Shown here piece by piece: positions 1-8,828 of a stretch of DNA of 64,000 nt. Origin of the DNA: Photobacterium indicum (GTDB lineage: Bacteria > Pseudomonadota > Gammaproteobacteria > Enterobacterales > Vibrionaceae); assembly GCF_003026215.1 (NCBI RefSeq), contig NZ_PYOC01000002.1, positions 372,001-436,000 of the forward strand, in the 5' to 3' direction. Made by a program: the position numbers and the translations under genes. The notes below the pieces were generated by a model. That model saw only the letters and a list, made by a program, of their open reading frames with translations. It was not told where the DNA came from and searched no databases. Each line of letters starts with the position of its first letter. Positions within the stretch are counted from its first letter, which is position 1.

Positions 1-1339
1 CAGAAGCAGAAAAAGGGGCAATAACACGCATGATGAAATTATCTGATGTCGCATTCTTCCATTTTATCAATGGTGCTAAGCCCATGAAAGCAAAAATCAC
101 GAAACTTAATGGCACGAACAAGCTATTAAAATACGGGGCTCCTACTGAAATATTTCCTAACCCAAATGCTTGGAATATCATTGGATAAAACGTGCCAAGT
201 AAAATAGTAAGCGTCGCAACAGCAAACAAACTATTTCCCGCCAAGAACGCAGCTTCACGCGATAAGAATCCAAACCGTACGGGTTTAATATATTGACCGC
301 CCCTTAAAGCAAACAACGCCAAAGAACTCAATAGCACCACGCCTAGAATACTTAGCAATGCAACACCACGGGTTGGATCTACAGCAAACGCGTGCACAGA
401 AGTTAGTACGCCTGAACGAACGATAAATGTGCCGAGTAAACTTAACGAGAAGGTAAAGATCGATAGCAGTAACGTCCAACTGGTTAACGCATTTCGCTTT
501 TCAGTCATTATTAAAGAATGCAGTAAAGCGGTACCCGTTAACCAAGGCATTAAAGAGGCATTTTCGACAGGATCCCAAAACCACCAACCTCCCCAACCCA
601 GTTCATAGTATGCCCACCAAGAACCCAGTGAAATACCACCGGTTAGAAACACCCACGCCGCTAATGCCCAAGGGCGACTCCAGCCCGCCCAAGGCAGTTC
701 AGATGATCCCGACGTTGTTAACGCAGCAATGGCAAATGCGAAACTCACCGCAAAGCCGACATAACCAAGATACAGCATAGGAGGATGAAAAATTAGCCCC
801 ACATCTTGCAACATTGGGTTTAAATCTCGCCCTTCCATCGGTATTGGCAATAAACGTAAAAAAGGATTCGAGGTAAATAAAGTAAACAAACTAAATGCGG
901 CAATTAGCAAAGAAAGAACAACCAATACCCGCCCGATAAAAGCTTCATGCTGCACTTGTTTTTCTGGTTGATTAACGCCAGAAGGAGCTTTGTACTGATA
1001 GACAAATGCAACAGCAGCGCTCCAACCTGCAAGTGAAAATAACCAAAATAGAAATGACCCTTCATGTCCGCCCCATACGGCGGCAATTTTAAACACTTGA
1101 GGAAGCTGTGAATTAGAATGATGCGCGATATACGCAACCGAAAAATCATCAACCGCAAAGCTGTAGCCAAGTAATACGATAGAAGATGAAATAGCGAAAA
1201 AAGCACCATAGCTTAACGGCCACGCATAGCGGATAAGATATGGGTCTTTTTTGATAAGGCCATACAAAGGGATCGTTCCGCCTAGTACCGCAAATACACA
1301 CCCAAGTATTAATGCGTAATGTCCAACTTCAGGGATCAT
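1..1339 (-). CDS. nrfE: NrfE, cytochrome c-type biogenesis (CcmF-like) heme lyase subunit, partial
   Basis: The minus strand is open from an ATG at 1339 to the left edge, about 446 codons, with the C-terminus outside the window. The protein is a polytopic membrane protein of the CcmF/NrfE/CcsA family. It carries the early motif WGGHEGS and the tryptophan-rich WWD signature GGWWFWDPVENASLMPWL that handles heme on the periplasmic side. NrfE is the special heme lyase subunit that, with NrfF and NrfG, attaches heme to the CxxCK site of NrfA. The gene follows nrfD, pointing the same way, which is why NrfE is preferred over the housekeeping CcmF. An AAGGAAAT ribosome binding site precedes the ATG. 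A terminator hairpin lies between nrfD and this gene. The family call is firm; NrfE versus CcmF rests on context. Confidence 0.88.
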   Translation of the reverse strand, partial: MIPEVGHYALILGCVFAVLGGTIPLYGLIKKDPYLIRYAWPLSYGAFFAISSSIVLLGYSFAVDDFSVAYIAHHSNSQLPQVFKIAAVWGGHEGSFLFWLFSLAGWSAAVAFVYQYKAPSGVNQPEKQVQHEAFIGRVLVVLSLLIAAFSLFTLFTSNPFLRLLPIPMEGRDLNPMLQDVGLIFHPPMLYLGYVGFAVSFAFAIAALTTSGSSELPWAGWSRPWALAAWVFLTGGISLGSWWAYYELGWGGWWFWDPVENASLMPWLTGTALLHSLIMTEKRNALTSWTLLLSIFTFSLSLLGTFIVRSGVLTSVHAFAVDPTRGVALLSILGVVLLSSLALFALRGGQYIKPVRFGFLSREAAFLAGNSLFAVATLTILLGTFYPMIFQAFGLGNISVGAPYFNSLFVPLSFVIFAFMGLAPLIKWKNATSDNFIMRVIAPFSAS

Positions 1340-1445
1340 TAAATTTCCTTTTTTTATGCTATAGAAGTACCAGGTGTATTCACTCACCATCATCTAGTAA
1401 CACATTGCTACCCGCTTTGCATTTGATCAATAACTACGGAATTTA

Positions 1446-1480
1446 AACAAAAAAATCGCCACAAATTGTGTGGCGATTTA
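1446..1480 (-). terminator. Intrinsic terminator between nrfD and nrfE
   Basis: An 11-bp perfect stem (1453-1463 with 1469-1479, sequence AAATCGCCACA) with a 5-base loop is followed on the minus strand by a run of T. It sits just after the nrfD stop and before nrfE, so it should reduce read-through from nrfBCD into nrfE. Confidence 0.75.
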
Positions 1481-1499
1481 GATTTAGTAATGCTTAATA

Positions 1500-2459
1500 T
1501 TAAACCAGTGTCATTTGCCCAGCGTATAAAATAAAGGTACGTAACATCAACACACCAATAAGACTGAGAGTAGTCACTAGCATGATAAAGGCTTTATTGT
1601 GTTTAACACCGTCTGAACTAACGGCATTCAAACCCAACGGCACCAACATGCCTAACCCTATTACCCCATACCAAAACCACGATGCCCAAAAGCCTCCGCC
1701 AATCGCTGCCATAACCGCCGCTTCTCTTTGTCCACCACCGAAGTAAAGACCAGAAAAGAATGCAAAAAGAACAAACAATTCGAACACCACAACCGGACGT
1801 TCAAACTTGTGAATCCATTTAACACTGGCGCTATGCGCTGATTCTTTGAAACCAATAATGCCAAATAGCAAACAAGCAGCTGCTCCCGACGATAAACTCG
1901 AGAACAAAAAGAGTATTGGCAATACAGGGTTATTCAACAATGGGTAGGTTTTTAGTGCTGATAATAAGAAGCCAGTATAAGCCGCTAACATTACCGCTAA
2001 GAAGCCTAAGAATAGCTCAATACTATTTTCATATTTGCTAATGATCCCCATTACTTTATCAACAATCGGTAAACGACCGTTCAACAGTTTAAGTAAATCA
2101 TCTTTAAAAATAATGGCTATCCAAGCAAACAACACCACCATGTAAATTTGGAACAGCATTACCCCCATCGACATGACTGACGATGTGTTATAGAAAATCA
2201 TGATTTTCCAAAATGACCATGGTTTAGTCAGGTGGAAAATTAGAATTACTAAACCAGCAATAATACCAAATGGCGCAAGAATAGCTGTCGCTTTAATGAT
2301 GCCATTAGTGCTTGGATGGCCTTGAATAACTTTACGTTTCAAGTATATCGAAATCATTACAGCCCCAGCAGACATGCCTGCTAGAAACAAATAAATTGCG
2401 ATAATCCAATCCCACACTAAGGAATCAAAATAAAAGGCATCGGCAAAAGTAGTCATCAT
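1500..2459 (-). CDS. nrfD: NrfD, quinol-oxidising membrane subunit of the nitrite reductase pathway
   Basis: The 319-residue protein is very hydrophobic, with about eight membrane segments, and matches the NrfD/PsrC family of integral membrane quinol dehydrogenases. In the Nrf system it oxidises menaquinol and passes electrons to the iron-sulfur protein NrfC, which feeds NrfB and then NrfA. The start is the first of two adjacent ATGs. It overlaps the nrfC stop in an ATGA arrangement and has GGGGAGATAAAAGG just upstream, so the pair is probably translationally coupled. The length is normal for the family. Confidence 0.93.
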   Translation of the reverse strand: MMTTFADAFYFDSLVWDWIIAIYLFLAGMSAGAVMISIYLKRKVIQGHPSTNGIIKATAILAPFGIIAGLVILIFHLTKPWSFWKIMIFYNTSSVMSMGVMLFQIYMVVLFAWIAIIFKDDLLKLLNGRLPIVDKVMGIISKYENSIELFLGFLAVMLAAYTGFLLSALKTYPLLNNPVLPILFLFSSLSSGAAACLLFGIIGFKESAHSASVKWIHKFERPVVVFELFVLFAFFSGLYFGGGQREAAVMAAIGGGFWASWFWYGVIGLGMLVPLGLNAVSSDGVKHNKAFIMLVTTLSLIGVLMLRTFILYAGQMTLV

Positions 2460-3148
2460 CCTTTTATCTCCCCTTTTCCATAAGGCACTTTATATAACTT
2501 CGGTGATGTACCTAATTCCACCTTTTGTCGATAAACGGTTTTTTGCTCTAATAACTTCGACACTTCACTGTTTGGATCATTCAGATCGCCAAACGTCAGT
2601 GACTTAGTTGGGCAAGATTCAACACAGGCTGGCAGTTTGCCTTCCTTCAGGTTGGTCTTACGACAAAAATCACATTTATCTGCAGATTTTGTTTCTGGAT
2701 TAAAGAAACGAACCTTATACGGACACGCAGCAAGGCAATAACCACAACCTACGCATTTGAAAGGATCAACATCGACAATGCCAGTATCAGGATCTTTGAA
2801 AGAAGCCCCTGTAGGACAAACATGCACACAAGGTGCATTATCACAATGCTGACAAGAAATCCGAGTGAACTGATAGCTCACATCCGGGTATTCTCCCTGA
2901 GGTTCACTGCGCACTATTTCTAGTCGAGAAACACCTTCAGGTACTTTGTTTACTTCACGACAAGCATCAGTACACGCAGTACAGCCAATACACAATGTTT
3001 CATCATGCACCATGCCATAGCGTTTAACACCGTCTTCCATGGTCGCAACTAACGATTGGCGACCCAGTACACCGCTACCAGCGCTAACTCCGGTGGTAAA
3101 AATCACCGCACCAGCACCCGCTAAAAAATTTCGTCTTGAACACGTCAT
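2456..3148 (-). CDS. nrfC: NrfC, Tat-exported 4x[4Fe-4S] ferredoxin-type subunit
   Basis: The protein begins MTCSRRNFLAGAGAV, a twin-arginine (Tat) signal with the SRRNFL core, and then carries four cysteine clusters (CIGCTACTDAC, CQHCDNAPCVHVC, CVGCGYCLAAC and a last CDFC...CVESC). This is the pattern of the four [4Fe-4S] cluster subunits NrfC/HybA/DmsB. It relays electrons from NrfD to the pentaheme NrfB in the periplasm. I place the start at 3148, preceded by GGAG about eight bases upstream. A longer frame begins at 3199 but would put 17 residues ahead of the Tat signal. The gene lies 11 bases after nrfB and overlaps nrfD. Confidence 0.93.
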   Translation of the reverse strand: MTCSRRNFLAGAGAVIFTTGVSAGSGVLGRQSLVATMEDGVKRYGMVHDETLCIGCTACTDACREVNKVPEGVSRLEIVRSEPQGEYPDVSYQFTRISCQHCDNAPCVHVCPTGASFKDPDTGIVDVDPFKCVGCGYCLAACPYKVRFFNPETKSADKCDFCRKTNLKEGKLPACVESCPTKSLTFGDLNDPNSEVSKLLEQKTVYRQKVELGTSPKLYKVPYGKGEIKG

Positions 3149-3159
3149 ACCATCATCTC

Positions 3160-3762
3160 CTACTTCTCTTTTTTCTGGTCTGAGTGGCAGTCGACGCACA
3201 TCTTAATCTTCGACTTTCGATCAATACCTTTCATCGGATCAGTATCTGGGTGCACGGTATGGCAAGAAGCACACGATAGATCCAGCGCATGCACATCATG
3301 CGTCCAGTTCACTTCGCGTAAATCTTTTGGTTCGTGACAGTTTATACATGTATTGTTTTGCTGTTTAATCCACGCGACATCAGCAGCAGGTTTCTCTGAA
3401 CCGGCAACCGATTGAGCTGGCGCGAATTTTGTCACTACTTTTGCACCATCACGGTGGTTCTCACCCACATTACTGTGGCAATCAACACACGTTACATCTC
3501 GACCCGTTTGCGCATGAATGGCATCACCATGCGCACCTTTTAGTACATCTTTTTCATCTTTATGACACTGTGTACAAGCGTAATCCCTGTCCCTTATAAA
3601 TTTGACAACATGTTGACCTGACTCTTGATTAATCACGGCAGGGGTCGCGGTTGTGGCGTCCTGTGTGTTCGAGTCTGCGGCAACGTTTATAGAAAAACCA
3701 AAAATACACATGGCTACAAAGAATGTAATCATTGTATTCATGGCAACTTTATAATTGCCCAT
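3160..3762 (-). CDS. nrfB: NrfB, pentaheme c-type cytochrome electron donor to NrfA
   Basis: The 200-residue exported protein has a hydrophobic N-terminal signal and five CxxCH heme motifs at residues 63-67, 92-96, 139-143, 164-168 and 189-193. That matches NrfB, the periplasmic pentaheme cytochrome that hands electrons to NrfA. It is the first gene of the leftward nrfBCD run and is divergent from nrfA. The ATG at 3762 has AAAAGGTG a few bases upstream. A second in-frame ATG at 3741 lacks a ribosome binding site and is less likely. Confidence 0.93.
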   Translation of the reverse strand: MGNYKVAMNTMITFFVAMCIFGFSINVAADSNTQDATTATPAVINQESGQHVVKFIRDRDYACTQCHKDEKDVLKGAHGDAIHAQTGRDVTCVDCHSNVGENHRDGAKVVTKFAPAQSVAGSEKPAADVAWIKQQNNTCINCHEPKDLREVNWTHDVHALDLSCASCHTVHPDTDPMKGIDRKSKIKMCVDCHSDQKKEK

Positions 3763-4083
3763 TATTCACCTTTTCTTCTCCATAATTGCTACTCACATAC
3801 GAATAACAATCGGTGCTTAAATGTAATTTCTGTTTAAACTCTTGATTAAATTCTGCAAAACGTTTTTCTTTATTATTTTTCGTGACCACTGCTGCTACGA
3901 AATAAACACTGGAAAATAAGTGCAATAAAAAGAAATAAAAACCATTTGCAATTGAAACCCATTCTCATTAATCTGATATTATTAGCCACAACGCTTAACA
4001 CACTTATTAAATAATATTTTTAAATGTAAAAAATTGAGTCAACCTACAATTACCCCTTAAGTAGCATCAGAAATGACCTTTTA

Positions 4084-4097
4084 ATGATTAAGATCAA
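4084..4097. promoter_or_regulatory. FNR-like binding site
   Basis: The sequence ATGATTAAGATCAA matches the FNR consensus TTGAT-N4-ATCAA with one mismatch. It lies between the divergent nrf genes, as expected for an anaerobically induced locus. A CRP-like reading is much weaker because the half-sites lack the extra G. Confidence 0.65.
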
Positions 4098-4172
4098 GAA
4101 ACACAACGCCAACCTGCTGATTTTTAAGATTTAAAGGGAAAGATAAACAGTAACCACCCATAAAGAAGTAAA

Positions 4173-4188
4173 TACCCAATAAGGGGTA
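4173..4188. promoter_or_regulatory. NarP/NarL-type 7-2-7 inverted heptamer site
   Basis: TACCCAA-TA-AGGGGTA is an inverted pair of heptamers spaced by two bases, the arrangement bound by NarP and NarL. The right arm read in reverse (TACCCCT) fits the heptamer consensus perfectly and the left arm has one deviation. It lies about 200 bases upstream of the nrfA start. Confidence 0.65.
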
Positions 4189-4284
4189 TATATGCATTTT
4201 TTACTGGTTAGATCCCACCAACAAATAAACACTTTTGATCCAAAACAAATATCCATTCATTTCCATTAACAACCTTAAATAATT

Positions 4285-4293
4285 TGCTACTAT
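4285..4293 (+). promoter_or_regulatory. Candidate extended -10 element for nrfA
   Basis: TGCTACTAT (TG-N-TACTAT) is the best -10-like element near nrfA, about 90 bases before its start codon. No good -35 is visible, as is usual for activator-dependent promoters. A promoter placed relative to the FNR-like site would begin further upstream. Confidence 0.35.
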
Positions 4294-4382
4294 TAGTCTG
4301 AACTCCATCTTTTATTATTTGAATTAGCCGCATTCACAACGCTTGGCCTTATTTAATAATTAGAAAACTGGAGTAACACATC

Positions 4383-5846
4383 GTGAGTAAGAAATGGACG
4401 CGAAATACTGCCGCCATGGCAGCTATATTGTCAGCGTTATGCTTATCGACTAATGCGCTGGCAACTTCTGAACAAGCAGTGACTGATGAAAATCAGACAA
4501 CTACTCAACAAGAAGGAATGCGCTTTGAGCCTCGCAACGAAAAGTTTGCTGAAGCTCACGCTGAGCAATATAAAAGCTGGAAAGCAACCCAAGATAGCGA
4601 AGAAAGAGAAGATGCCTTAGAAAGCGATCCTAATATGGTCGTTCTATGGGCAGGATATGGCTTTTCTAAAGACTATAACAAAGCGCGTGGACACTTTTAC
4701 GCGATTACCGATGTACGTGAAACATTACGTACTGGCGGACCAACAGATGACAAATCTGGTCCAATGCCTATGGCATGTTGGAGCTGTAAAAGCCCTGATG
4801 TTGCACGTGTAATTGATGACCGTGGTGAAGATGGCTACTTTGAAGGTAAATGGGCTCGTTTAGGCGCTGAAATCAACAACGCGATTGGTTGTTCAGACTG
4901 TCATAACACAGGCAGCGAAGAGTTTGCCAAAGGTGGTCCAGCATTACAGCTGTCTCGTCCATATGCAGAACGCGCAATGGAAGCCATCGGCAAAAAGTTT
5001 GAAGATCAATCTCGCTTTGATCAACAAGCACAAGTCTGTGGTCAATGTCACGTTGAATACTACTTCACTGGTCCAAAAAAATCGGTCAAATTCCCTTGGG
5101 ATAAAGGCACATCAGTTGACGACATGGAAGTGTACTACGACGAGATTGGCTTTAAAGATTGGACTCATGGCGTTTCAAAAGCACCAATGCTGAAAGCACA
5201 GCATCCTGGCTATGAAACATGGCGTGAAGGTATTCACGGCAAAAACAATGTGACGTGTATTGATTGTCACATGCCTAAAGTACAAAACGAAGACGGTACA
5301 GTATTTACTGACCACAAAGTGGGTAACCCATTTGACCGCTTCGAAGATACTTGTGCCCAGTGTCATACGCAAACGAAAGCAGCACTTAAAAGTGTCGTAG
5401 CAACACGTAAAGCTAGCGTACTTGAAATGAAGTTACGTGCTGAGAAGCAAATCATTGCTGCACACTTCGAAGCGAAAGCGGCGTGGGATGCAGGCGCAAC
5501 TGAAGCAGAGATGGAACCTATCCTAATGGATATCCGTCATGCACAGTGGCGTTGGGATTACGCAATCGCGTCTCATGGTGTGCATATGCACGCTCCAGAA
5601 GTTGCATTACGTATTCTAGGTACTGCACTTGATAAAGCTGGTGATGCTCGCGCTAAAGTTATTCGCTTATTAGCAACCAAAGGTATTACTGAAGAAATTC
5701 AGATTCCTGATATCTCAACCAAAGTGAAGGCACAACAAGCACTTGGTATGGATATGGATAAGATGAATGCTGAGAAAGATGAGTTCTTAAAGACCATCGT
5801 TCCAGAGTGGGACAAGCAAGCAGACGCACGTGAAGCGAAATATTAA
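4383..5846 (+). CDS. nrfA: NrfA, ammonia-forming cytochrome c552 nitrite reductase
   Basis: The 487-residue exported protein has a signal peptide ending near ALA (residue 28) and the five heme sites of NrfA. The catalytic heme motif CWSCK (132-136), with lysine in place of histidine, is followed by CSDCH (170-174), CGQCH (219-223), CIDCH (292-296) and CAQCH (324-328). It carries out the six-electron reduction of nitrite to ammonium in the periplasm. The CxxCK motif requires the dedicated NrfEFG lyase. Translation starts at GTG 4383 with GGAG nine bases upstream. The length is close to that of E. coli NrfA. It is divergent from nrfBCD and followed by a strong terminator, so it is probably transcribed alone. 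Confidence 0.97.
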   Translation: MSKKWTRNTAAMAAILSALCLSTNALATSEQAVTDENQTTTQQEGMRFEPRNEKFAEAHAEQYKSWKATQDSEEREDALESDPNMVVLWAGYGFSKDYNKARGHFYAITDVRETLRTGGPTDDKSGPMPMACWSCKSPDVARVIDDRGEDGYFEGKWARLGAEINNAIGCSDCHNTGSEEFAKGGPALQLSRPYAERAMEAIGKKFEDQSRFDQQAQVCGQCHVEYYFTGPKKSVKFPWDKGTSVDDMEVYYDEIGFKDWTHGVSKAPMLKAQHPGYETWREGIHGKNNVTCIDCHMPKVQNEDGTVFTDHKVGNPFDRFEDTCAQCHTQTKAALKSVVATRKASVLEMKLRAEKQIIAAHFEAKAAWDAGATEAEMEPILMDIRHAQWRWDYAIASHGVHMHAPEVALRILGTALDKAGDARAKVIRLLATKGITEEIQIPDISTKVKAQQALGMDMDKMNAEKDEFLKTIVPEWDKQADAREAKY

Positions 5847-5903
5847 TCGTTACTGACCAGTCGAGAGACTGCTAAAACGTTAACGCTTATCACATGTAAA
5901 ACA

Positions 5904-5932
5904 AAAGCCAGCATTCGATGCTGGTTTTTTTC
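5904..5932 (+). terminator. Intrinsic terminator after nrfA
   Basis: The hairpin CCAGCAT-TCG-ATGCTGG (5908-5924) is followed directly by seven or more T residues on the plus strand, 60 bases after the nrfA stop. Confidence 0.88.
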
Positions 5933-6004
5933 GTTTGATTTCAATGTGATAAACGCAGCTTTATATGAACACGAGCTTTGCGCATTATGTATAGCCTTTA
6001 TGCG

Positions 6005-6211
6005 TTATGCAAAGTCTAGCTCAATATTAGTACAGCCTTTTCTGCAGCTAATACCAGGCTTTTCACTGGCTTCTGGCGTAACCAACAATAACGCTTGCTT
6101 ACACTCTTCGCACAATACCTGCTTACCCTGCATTACCCGTTTAATGATCGCACGTTGATCACCAAAAGATTTTTGTGTTTGCTTGTTTAAACCTGAGAAG
6201 TCTAATTTCAT
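6005..6211 (-). CDS. Small cysteine-rich conserved hypothetical protein
   Basis: A 68-residue basic protein with the pattern CEEC at residues 34-37 and two more cysteines (CRKGC) about 20 residues later, which looks like a small zinc ribbon. The composition and the orderly CxxC plus CxxxC arrangement suggest a real gene; I believe similar small proteins occur in Vibrionaceae but cannot check that here. No clear Shine-Dalgarno sequence is visible before the ATG. It lies alone between nrfA and the TPR gene, pointing left. The function is unknown. Confidence 0.6.
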   Translation of the reverse strand: MKLDFSGLNKQTQKSFGDQRAIIKRVMQGKQVLCEECKQALLLVTPEASEKPGISCRKGCTNIELDFA

Positions 6212-6263
6212 AAAATCGCTGTGTTATTAAGCTCTACTAAAATTTATTGGCTTTAGTATACGG

Positions 6264-6312
6264 TATATGCCCAAGTCACCTCAAGATACAGGATTCAGGG
6301 TGACCTCAACGT
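6264..6312. repeat. TATACCCAAGT-type dispersed palindromic repeat
   Basis: This copy reads TATATGCCCAAGTCACCTCA and continues into AAGATACAGGATTCAGGGTGACCTCAA-like sequence whose GTCACCT and GGTGAC arms form a small inverted repeat. It is one of several related intergenic copies in this window (17263, 23753-23830, 45236 and 63070). Confidence 0.6.
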
Positions 6313-6420
6313 ATTTAATTCAAGGGAAGTATGTGCAGGAATGGCACTCCCGAAGGCGAGCTTTATTGAGCGAACACCGTATTACGTTAAAAAGGCAGGT
6401 TTCACTGAAAAATAAACAGG

Positions 6421-7101
6421 TTAACGAACTAAAATTTTAGCGCGATTAATCGCAGAAATAAGCGCGACGCGATCTAAATCTGAGCGTTCACTGTCTAAGG
6501 CTTGCTGCCATGTATCAATGGCTTTTTGGTAGCGGGCATTTAAGAAAAAATCTGATGCTAATAGCATTAAAGCAGGCAGGTTGTCATTATCTAGCTGCAA
6601 GGCGTAATCTAGCAACTGCTGAATGCTCTCTGTCAGCTGTTGACCATTTTGATAATACTCAGCAGTGGCTTGCGCTGAAAAAACATTAGCTTGAGGGCTA
6701 TCAGCTAATCGCGCAGAATAACCAAAAGCGATTGCGGCTTTATCGAATTCGCTCACGTACATATACGCATTGCCCAGTAAATACCACGCTTCACTGTTTT
6801 GCTTATCTTCGCGTAGCGTATTTTGAATTTCTTCTATACGTCGTTGGTTAATTTCATTGGCGGTCATACCCGCAAATTCATCATTCGCACTATCAACAGC
6901 TGATTCTGCATGGTATGTCGGCGAACCTAACATGGCATATAAACTGCCAGAACCACCAATCAAAACAAGGCTGATAGCAACAGGAATCCACAGGCGTTTA
7001 TCAGACGATCGCGACGGCTTCCACCAAATCAACATCAAACTCACGGCGATAAGTAAAACGACAACTGCAAACATTTCTAATCCTGTCCCGAATTCACTCA
7101 T
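6421..7101 (-). CDS. NrfG/CcmI-like membrane-anchored TPR protein
   Basis: The 226-residue protein has two N-terminal membrane segments (about residues 8-26 and 37-57), a charged linker and a soluble domain of tetratricopeptide repeats (for example the stretch AWYLLGNAYMYVSEFDKAAI). This is the layout of CcmI, and the TPR part matches NrfG, which presents apocytochrome to the heme lyase. The location next to nrfA favours a role in NrfA heme attachment. It is shorter than full CcmI (about 400 residues) and keeps both membrane helices that E. coli NrfG lacks or has only in part. The assignment to NrfG is inference from context; TPR family membership is firm. Confidence 0.75.
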   Translation of the reverse strand: MSEFGTGLEMFAVVVLLIAVSLMLIWWKPSRSSDKRLWIPVAISLVLIGGSGSLYAMLGSPTYHAESAVDSANDEFAGMTANEINQRRIEEIQNTLREDKQNSEAWYLLGNAYMYVSEFDKAAIAFGYSARLADSPQANVFSAQATAEYYQNGQQLTESIQQLLDYALQLDNDNLPALMLLASDFFLNARYQKAIDTWQQALDSERSDLDRVALISAINRAKILVR

Positions 7102-7262
7102 TTAAAAAGTACTTATCATCCAATGAATTGATGCGTTTATTTTACCTGTTTTCAATCCTAGCAGTAAGAGAATAACCGCTCTAACAGCTTATCCATTAAT
7201 CTGGATCAACACTTATAAACACCACCAGCATACCTATTATGAAATCTAAGCGCTGCCCTAGA

Positions 7263-7934
7263 TTACGCATGACCTAATAAACGGAAATTCCAGTTCTCTA
7301 CCGTGCCGGTTTCGATACGTTCCGTTACCCTGTCACGCCAGCTGTTCGACAATGCCGTGCATTGCTCTAATACCATCAAGTATTCAGGGCTCAGCGGTTC
7401 ACCGAAAAACATATTGCATACCTGTTTAACGGTAAGCGGCTTCTCTGCTTGCTGAATTAACACCAGCTGATCATCATTGCGCACGAAACCAGGTTGAATA
7501 ACACGGTATAACCAGCCACATCTGCTAATGTTTTGCATTTCTACCGATAGCTTGTCGACCTGCCATATTTTATTCAATTTATAGCATGGCGAACGTGGTT
7601 GGCTCACTTCAACAATAGCTTCACCCCATTGGTAACGATCACCAATACACACGGTATCTTCGGTCATTCCAAGGGTGCTAATATTCTCGCCCATACCCGG
7701 AGCTTGCCAATCACGCTCTGGGTACTGCTGCATCCAATACGCATAATGTTCAGCAGGGTAATGATGTACCGCCCTTTCAACACCACCATGGTGCTTTGGC
7801 TCGGCACACTCGTCCCCTTCAAAACCCAATACAGTAAGAAAAGCGCCGTCGACAATAGGCGTTTTATCAATTGCGGTATTAAAGTCGTATTGTTGCTTCA
7901 CTTTGCCGAAAAATAATTGATGATTACGTTGCAT
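7263..7934 (-). CDS. yiiM: YiiM-like MOSC domain protein
   Basis: The 223-residue protein has the MOSC (molybdenum cofactor sulfurase C-terminal) fold signature GDECAEPKHHGGVERAVHHY and the QPRSPCYKLN motif with the cysteine that binds Moco in this family. YiiM is a stand-alone cytosolic MOSC protein that uses molybdenum cofactor in reduction of N-hydroxylated bases such as 6-hydroxylaminopurine. The full length matches E. coli YiiM, with the C-terminal 3-alpha extension present. An AGGAAG lies upstream of the ATG. It is a single gene with no obvious operon partner. Confidence 0.88.
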   Translation of the reverse strand: MQRNHQLFFGKVKQQYDFNTAIDKTPIVDGAFLTVLGFEGDECAEPKHHGGVERAVHHYPAEHYAYWMQQYPERDWQAPGMGENISTLGMTEDTVCIGDRYQWGEAIVEVSQPRSPCYKLNKIWQVDKLSVEMQNISRCGWLYRVIQPGFVRNDDQLVLIQQAEKPLTVKQVCNMFFGEPLSPEYLMVLEQCTALSNSWRDRVTERIETGTVENWNFRLLGHA

Positions 7935-8413
7935 GGCTCGTCTTCCTGTCCTTTTGGGTTAATGCGTACATCATACAACAATGTATTCACCATATAGTAA
8001 AAAAGCTCCTGCAGGAGTCCTTACCTAGAAGCTAAAACCTTTATAAACATAGACTTACAAAAGCACAATAATCATAAACCTAATGGTTTTTGCGGCGTGG
8101 GGATCCAGTTTAAAATTAACGCTGAATCCAATCCAACCCTAGCGACACCAAACACTTTACACTCTATGCGGGAAAGCGCCAAGAAGGACGCAGAGCTGGC
8201 TAATCAAGCATCATTTTTTGATGTCCCCTAAAAAATTCGAACGCCAATGCTGGGCGTAGGCCGTTACCGACAGGGACGGGAGTACAACCAATAAAACCCT
8301 CTGAACACATCAAAAGCTTCTGTGGTGTTGTACTCGACTCACCGTGGTGTTCTGAATGGTAAGTTAATTAACGGAGTTGATACAACGGCTATCAAATTGA
8401 TAAAAGTGATATC
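7935..8413. other. Intergenic region with decayed coding traces
   Basis: These 479 bases hold no complete gene. A plus-strand frame without a start codon stays open to a stop at 8231, ending in RESAKKDAELANQASFFDVP, which I do not recognise. CTCCTGCAGGAG near 8006-8017 is a perfect palindrome. The neighbouring stretch 8414-8828 contains recognisable gene fragments, so this whole patch looks like decaying sequence. Confidence 0.5.
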
Positions 8414-8602
8414 TCAGTAATCAATTTGATACTTGCGATGTGCGCTCTCGCATACTGCGTGATAAGCCGCCGATGTGACCTGAATTGAACCAAACATGCC
8501 CCGCCGGTAATCAGGGTTCACGACAATACTGATTTTCGCATTGTTTTCATAACGCTCAGCCAGCTCGTTACCACTATGCCCGAGCACCAAAATAAACGGA
8601 TT
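8414..8602 (-). pseudogene. Fragment of a MocA/MobA-like nucleotidyltransferase
   Basis: The C-terminal third of an open frame on the minus strand reads FILVLGHSGNELAERY and then VVNPDYRRGMFGSIQ. These two motifs follow one another in MocA/YgfJ-type molybdopterin cytidylyl- and guanylyltransferases (VVxGHxxxE followed by NPDYxxGMxSS). The N-terminal nucleotide-binding loop (LAAGxSxRMG) and the C-terminal third are missing. The open frame continues to 8872, but upstream of about 8602 it is antisense to a yqeC-like fragment and has no family resemblance. I read this as a remnant, not a functional gene. Confidence 0.6.
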
Positions 8603-8624
8603 GCTTTTACGCCTGTAAACCAAA

Positions 8625-8828
8625 GTGTCAGGGATCACACCAAACCTTGTTGAGCAGCTCAAAAATACATCCCCTTTCACAATTTCTATTATTGAAGCCG
8701 ATGGCGCTAAGTGTTTGCCAATTAAGGCACCTTCTGGGCATGAGCCTTGCATTCCAATTAACTTGGATATGGTGTTCCTTGCGGCATCTACGCATGGAAA
8801 GGTGCTAGTAATAAAACGGCAAGTGTAA
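8625..8828 (+). pseudogene. Fragment of a YqeC-like selenium cofactor biosynthesis protein
   Basis: The 67-codon frame contains VSGITPNLVEQL and then IEADGAKCLPIKAPSGHEP, which match the conserved core of YqeC proteins (EADGAK...KAPxEHEPxIP). YqeC belongs to the selenium-dependent molybdenum hydroxylase maturation set with YqeB and MocA/YgfJ. An in-frame stop lies immediately upstream (8616-8618), and both the N-terminal P-loop part and the C-terminus are absent. The fragment points toward the end of the MocA-like fragment on the other strand, so the original gene order has been rearranged. It is very probably dead. Confidence 0.6.

Larger units (their letters stand above)
3763..4382. promoter_or_regulatory. 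Divergent nrfB/nrfA control region
   Basis: A 620-base AT-rich region separates the divergent nrfB and nrfA genes and holds no convincing ORF. It contains an FNR-like site (4084-4097), a NarP/NarL-type inverted heptamer pair (4173-4188), a further lone heptamer TACCCCT at 4051-4057, and an extended -10 (4285-4293) near nrfA. Anaerobic induction by FNR and nitrite-dependent control by NarP is the known pattern for nrf genes. Which site serves which direction cannot be decided from sequence alone. Confidence 0.7.

Noticed and set aside
904..1209. Minus-strand 101-codon frame within the nrfE region
   Set aside because: It is an alternative frame inside nrfE, which continues off the left edge and carries the family motifs.
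7990..8231. Open plus-strand frame ending RESAKKDAELANQASFFDVP, considered as a possible antitoxin or fragment
   Set aside because: There is no start codon and I cannot match it to a known family; it lies in a decayed patch.
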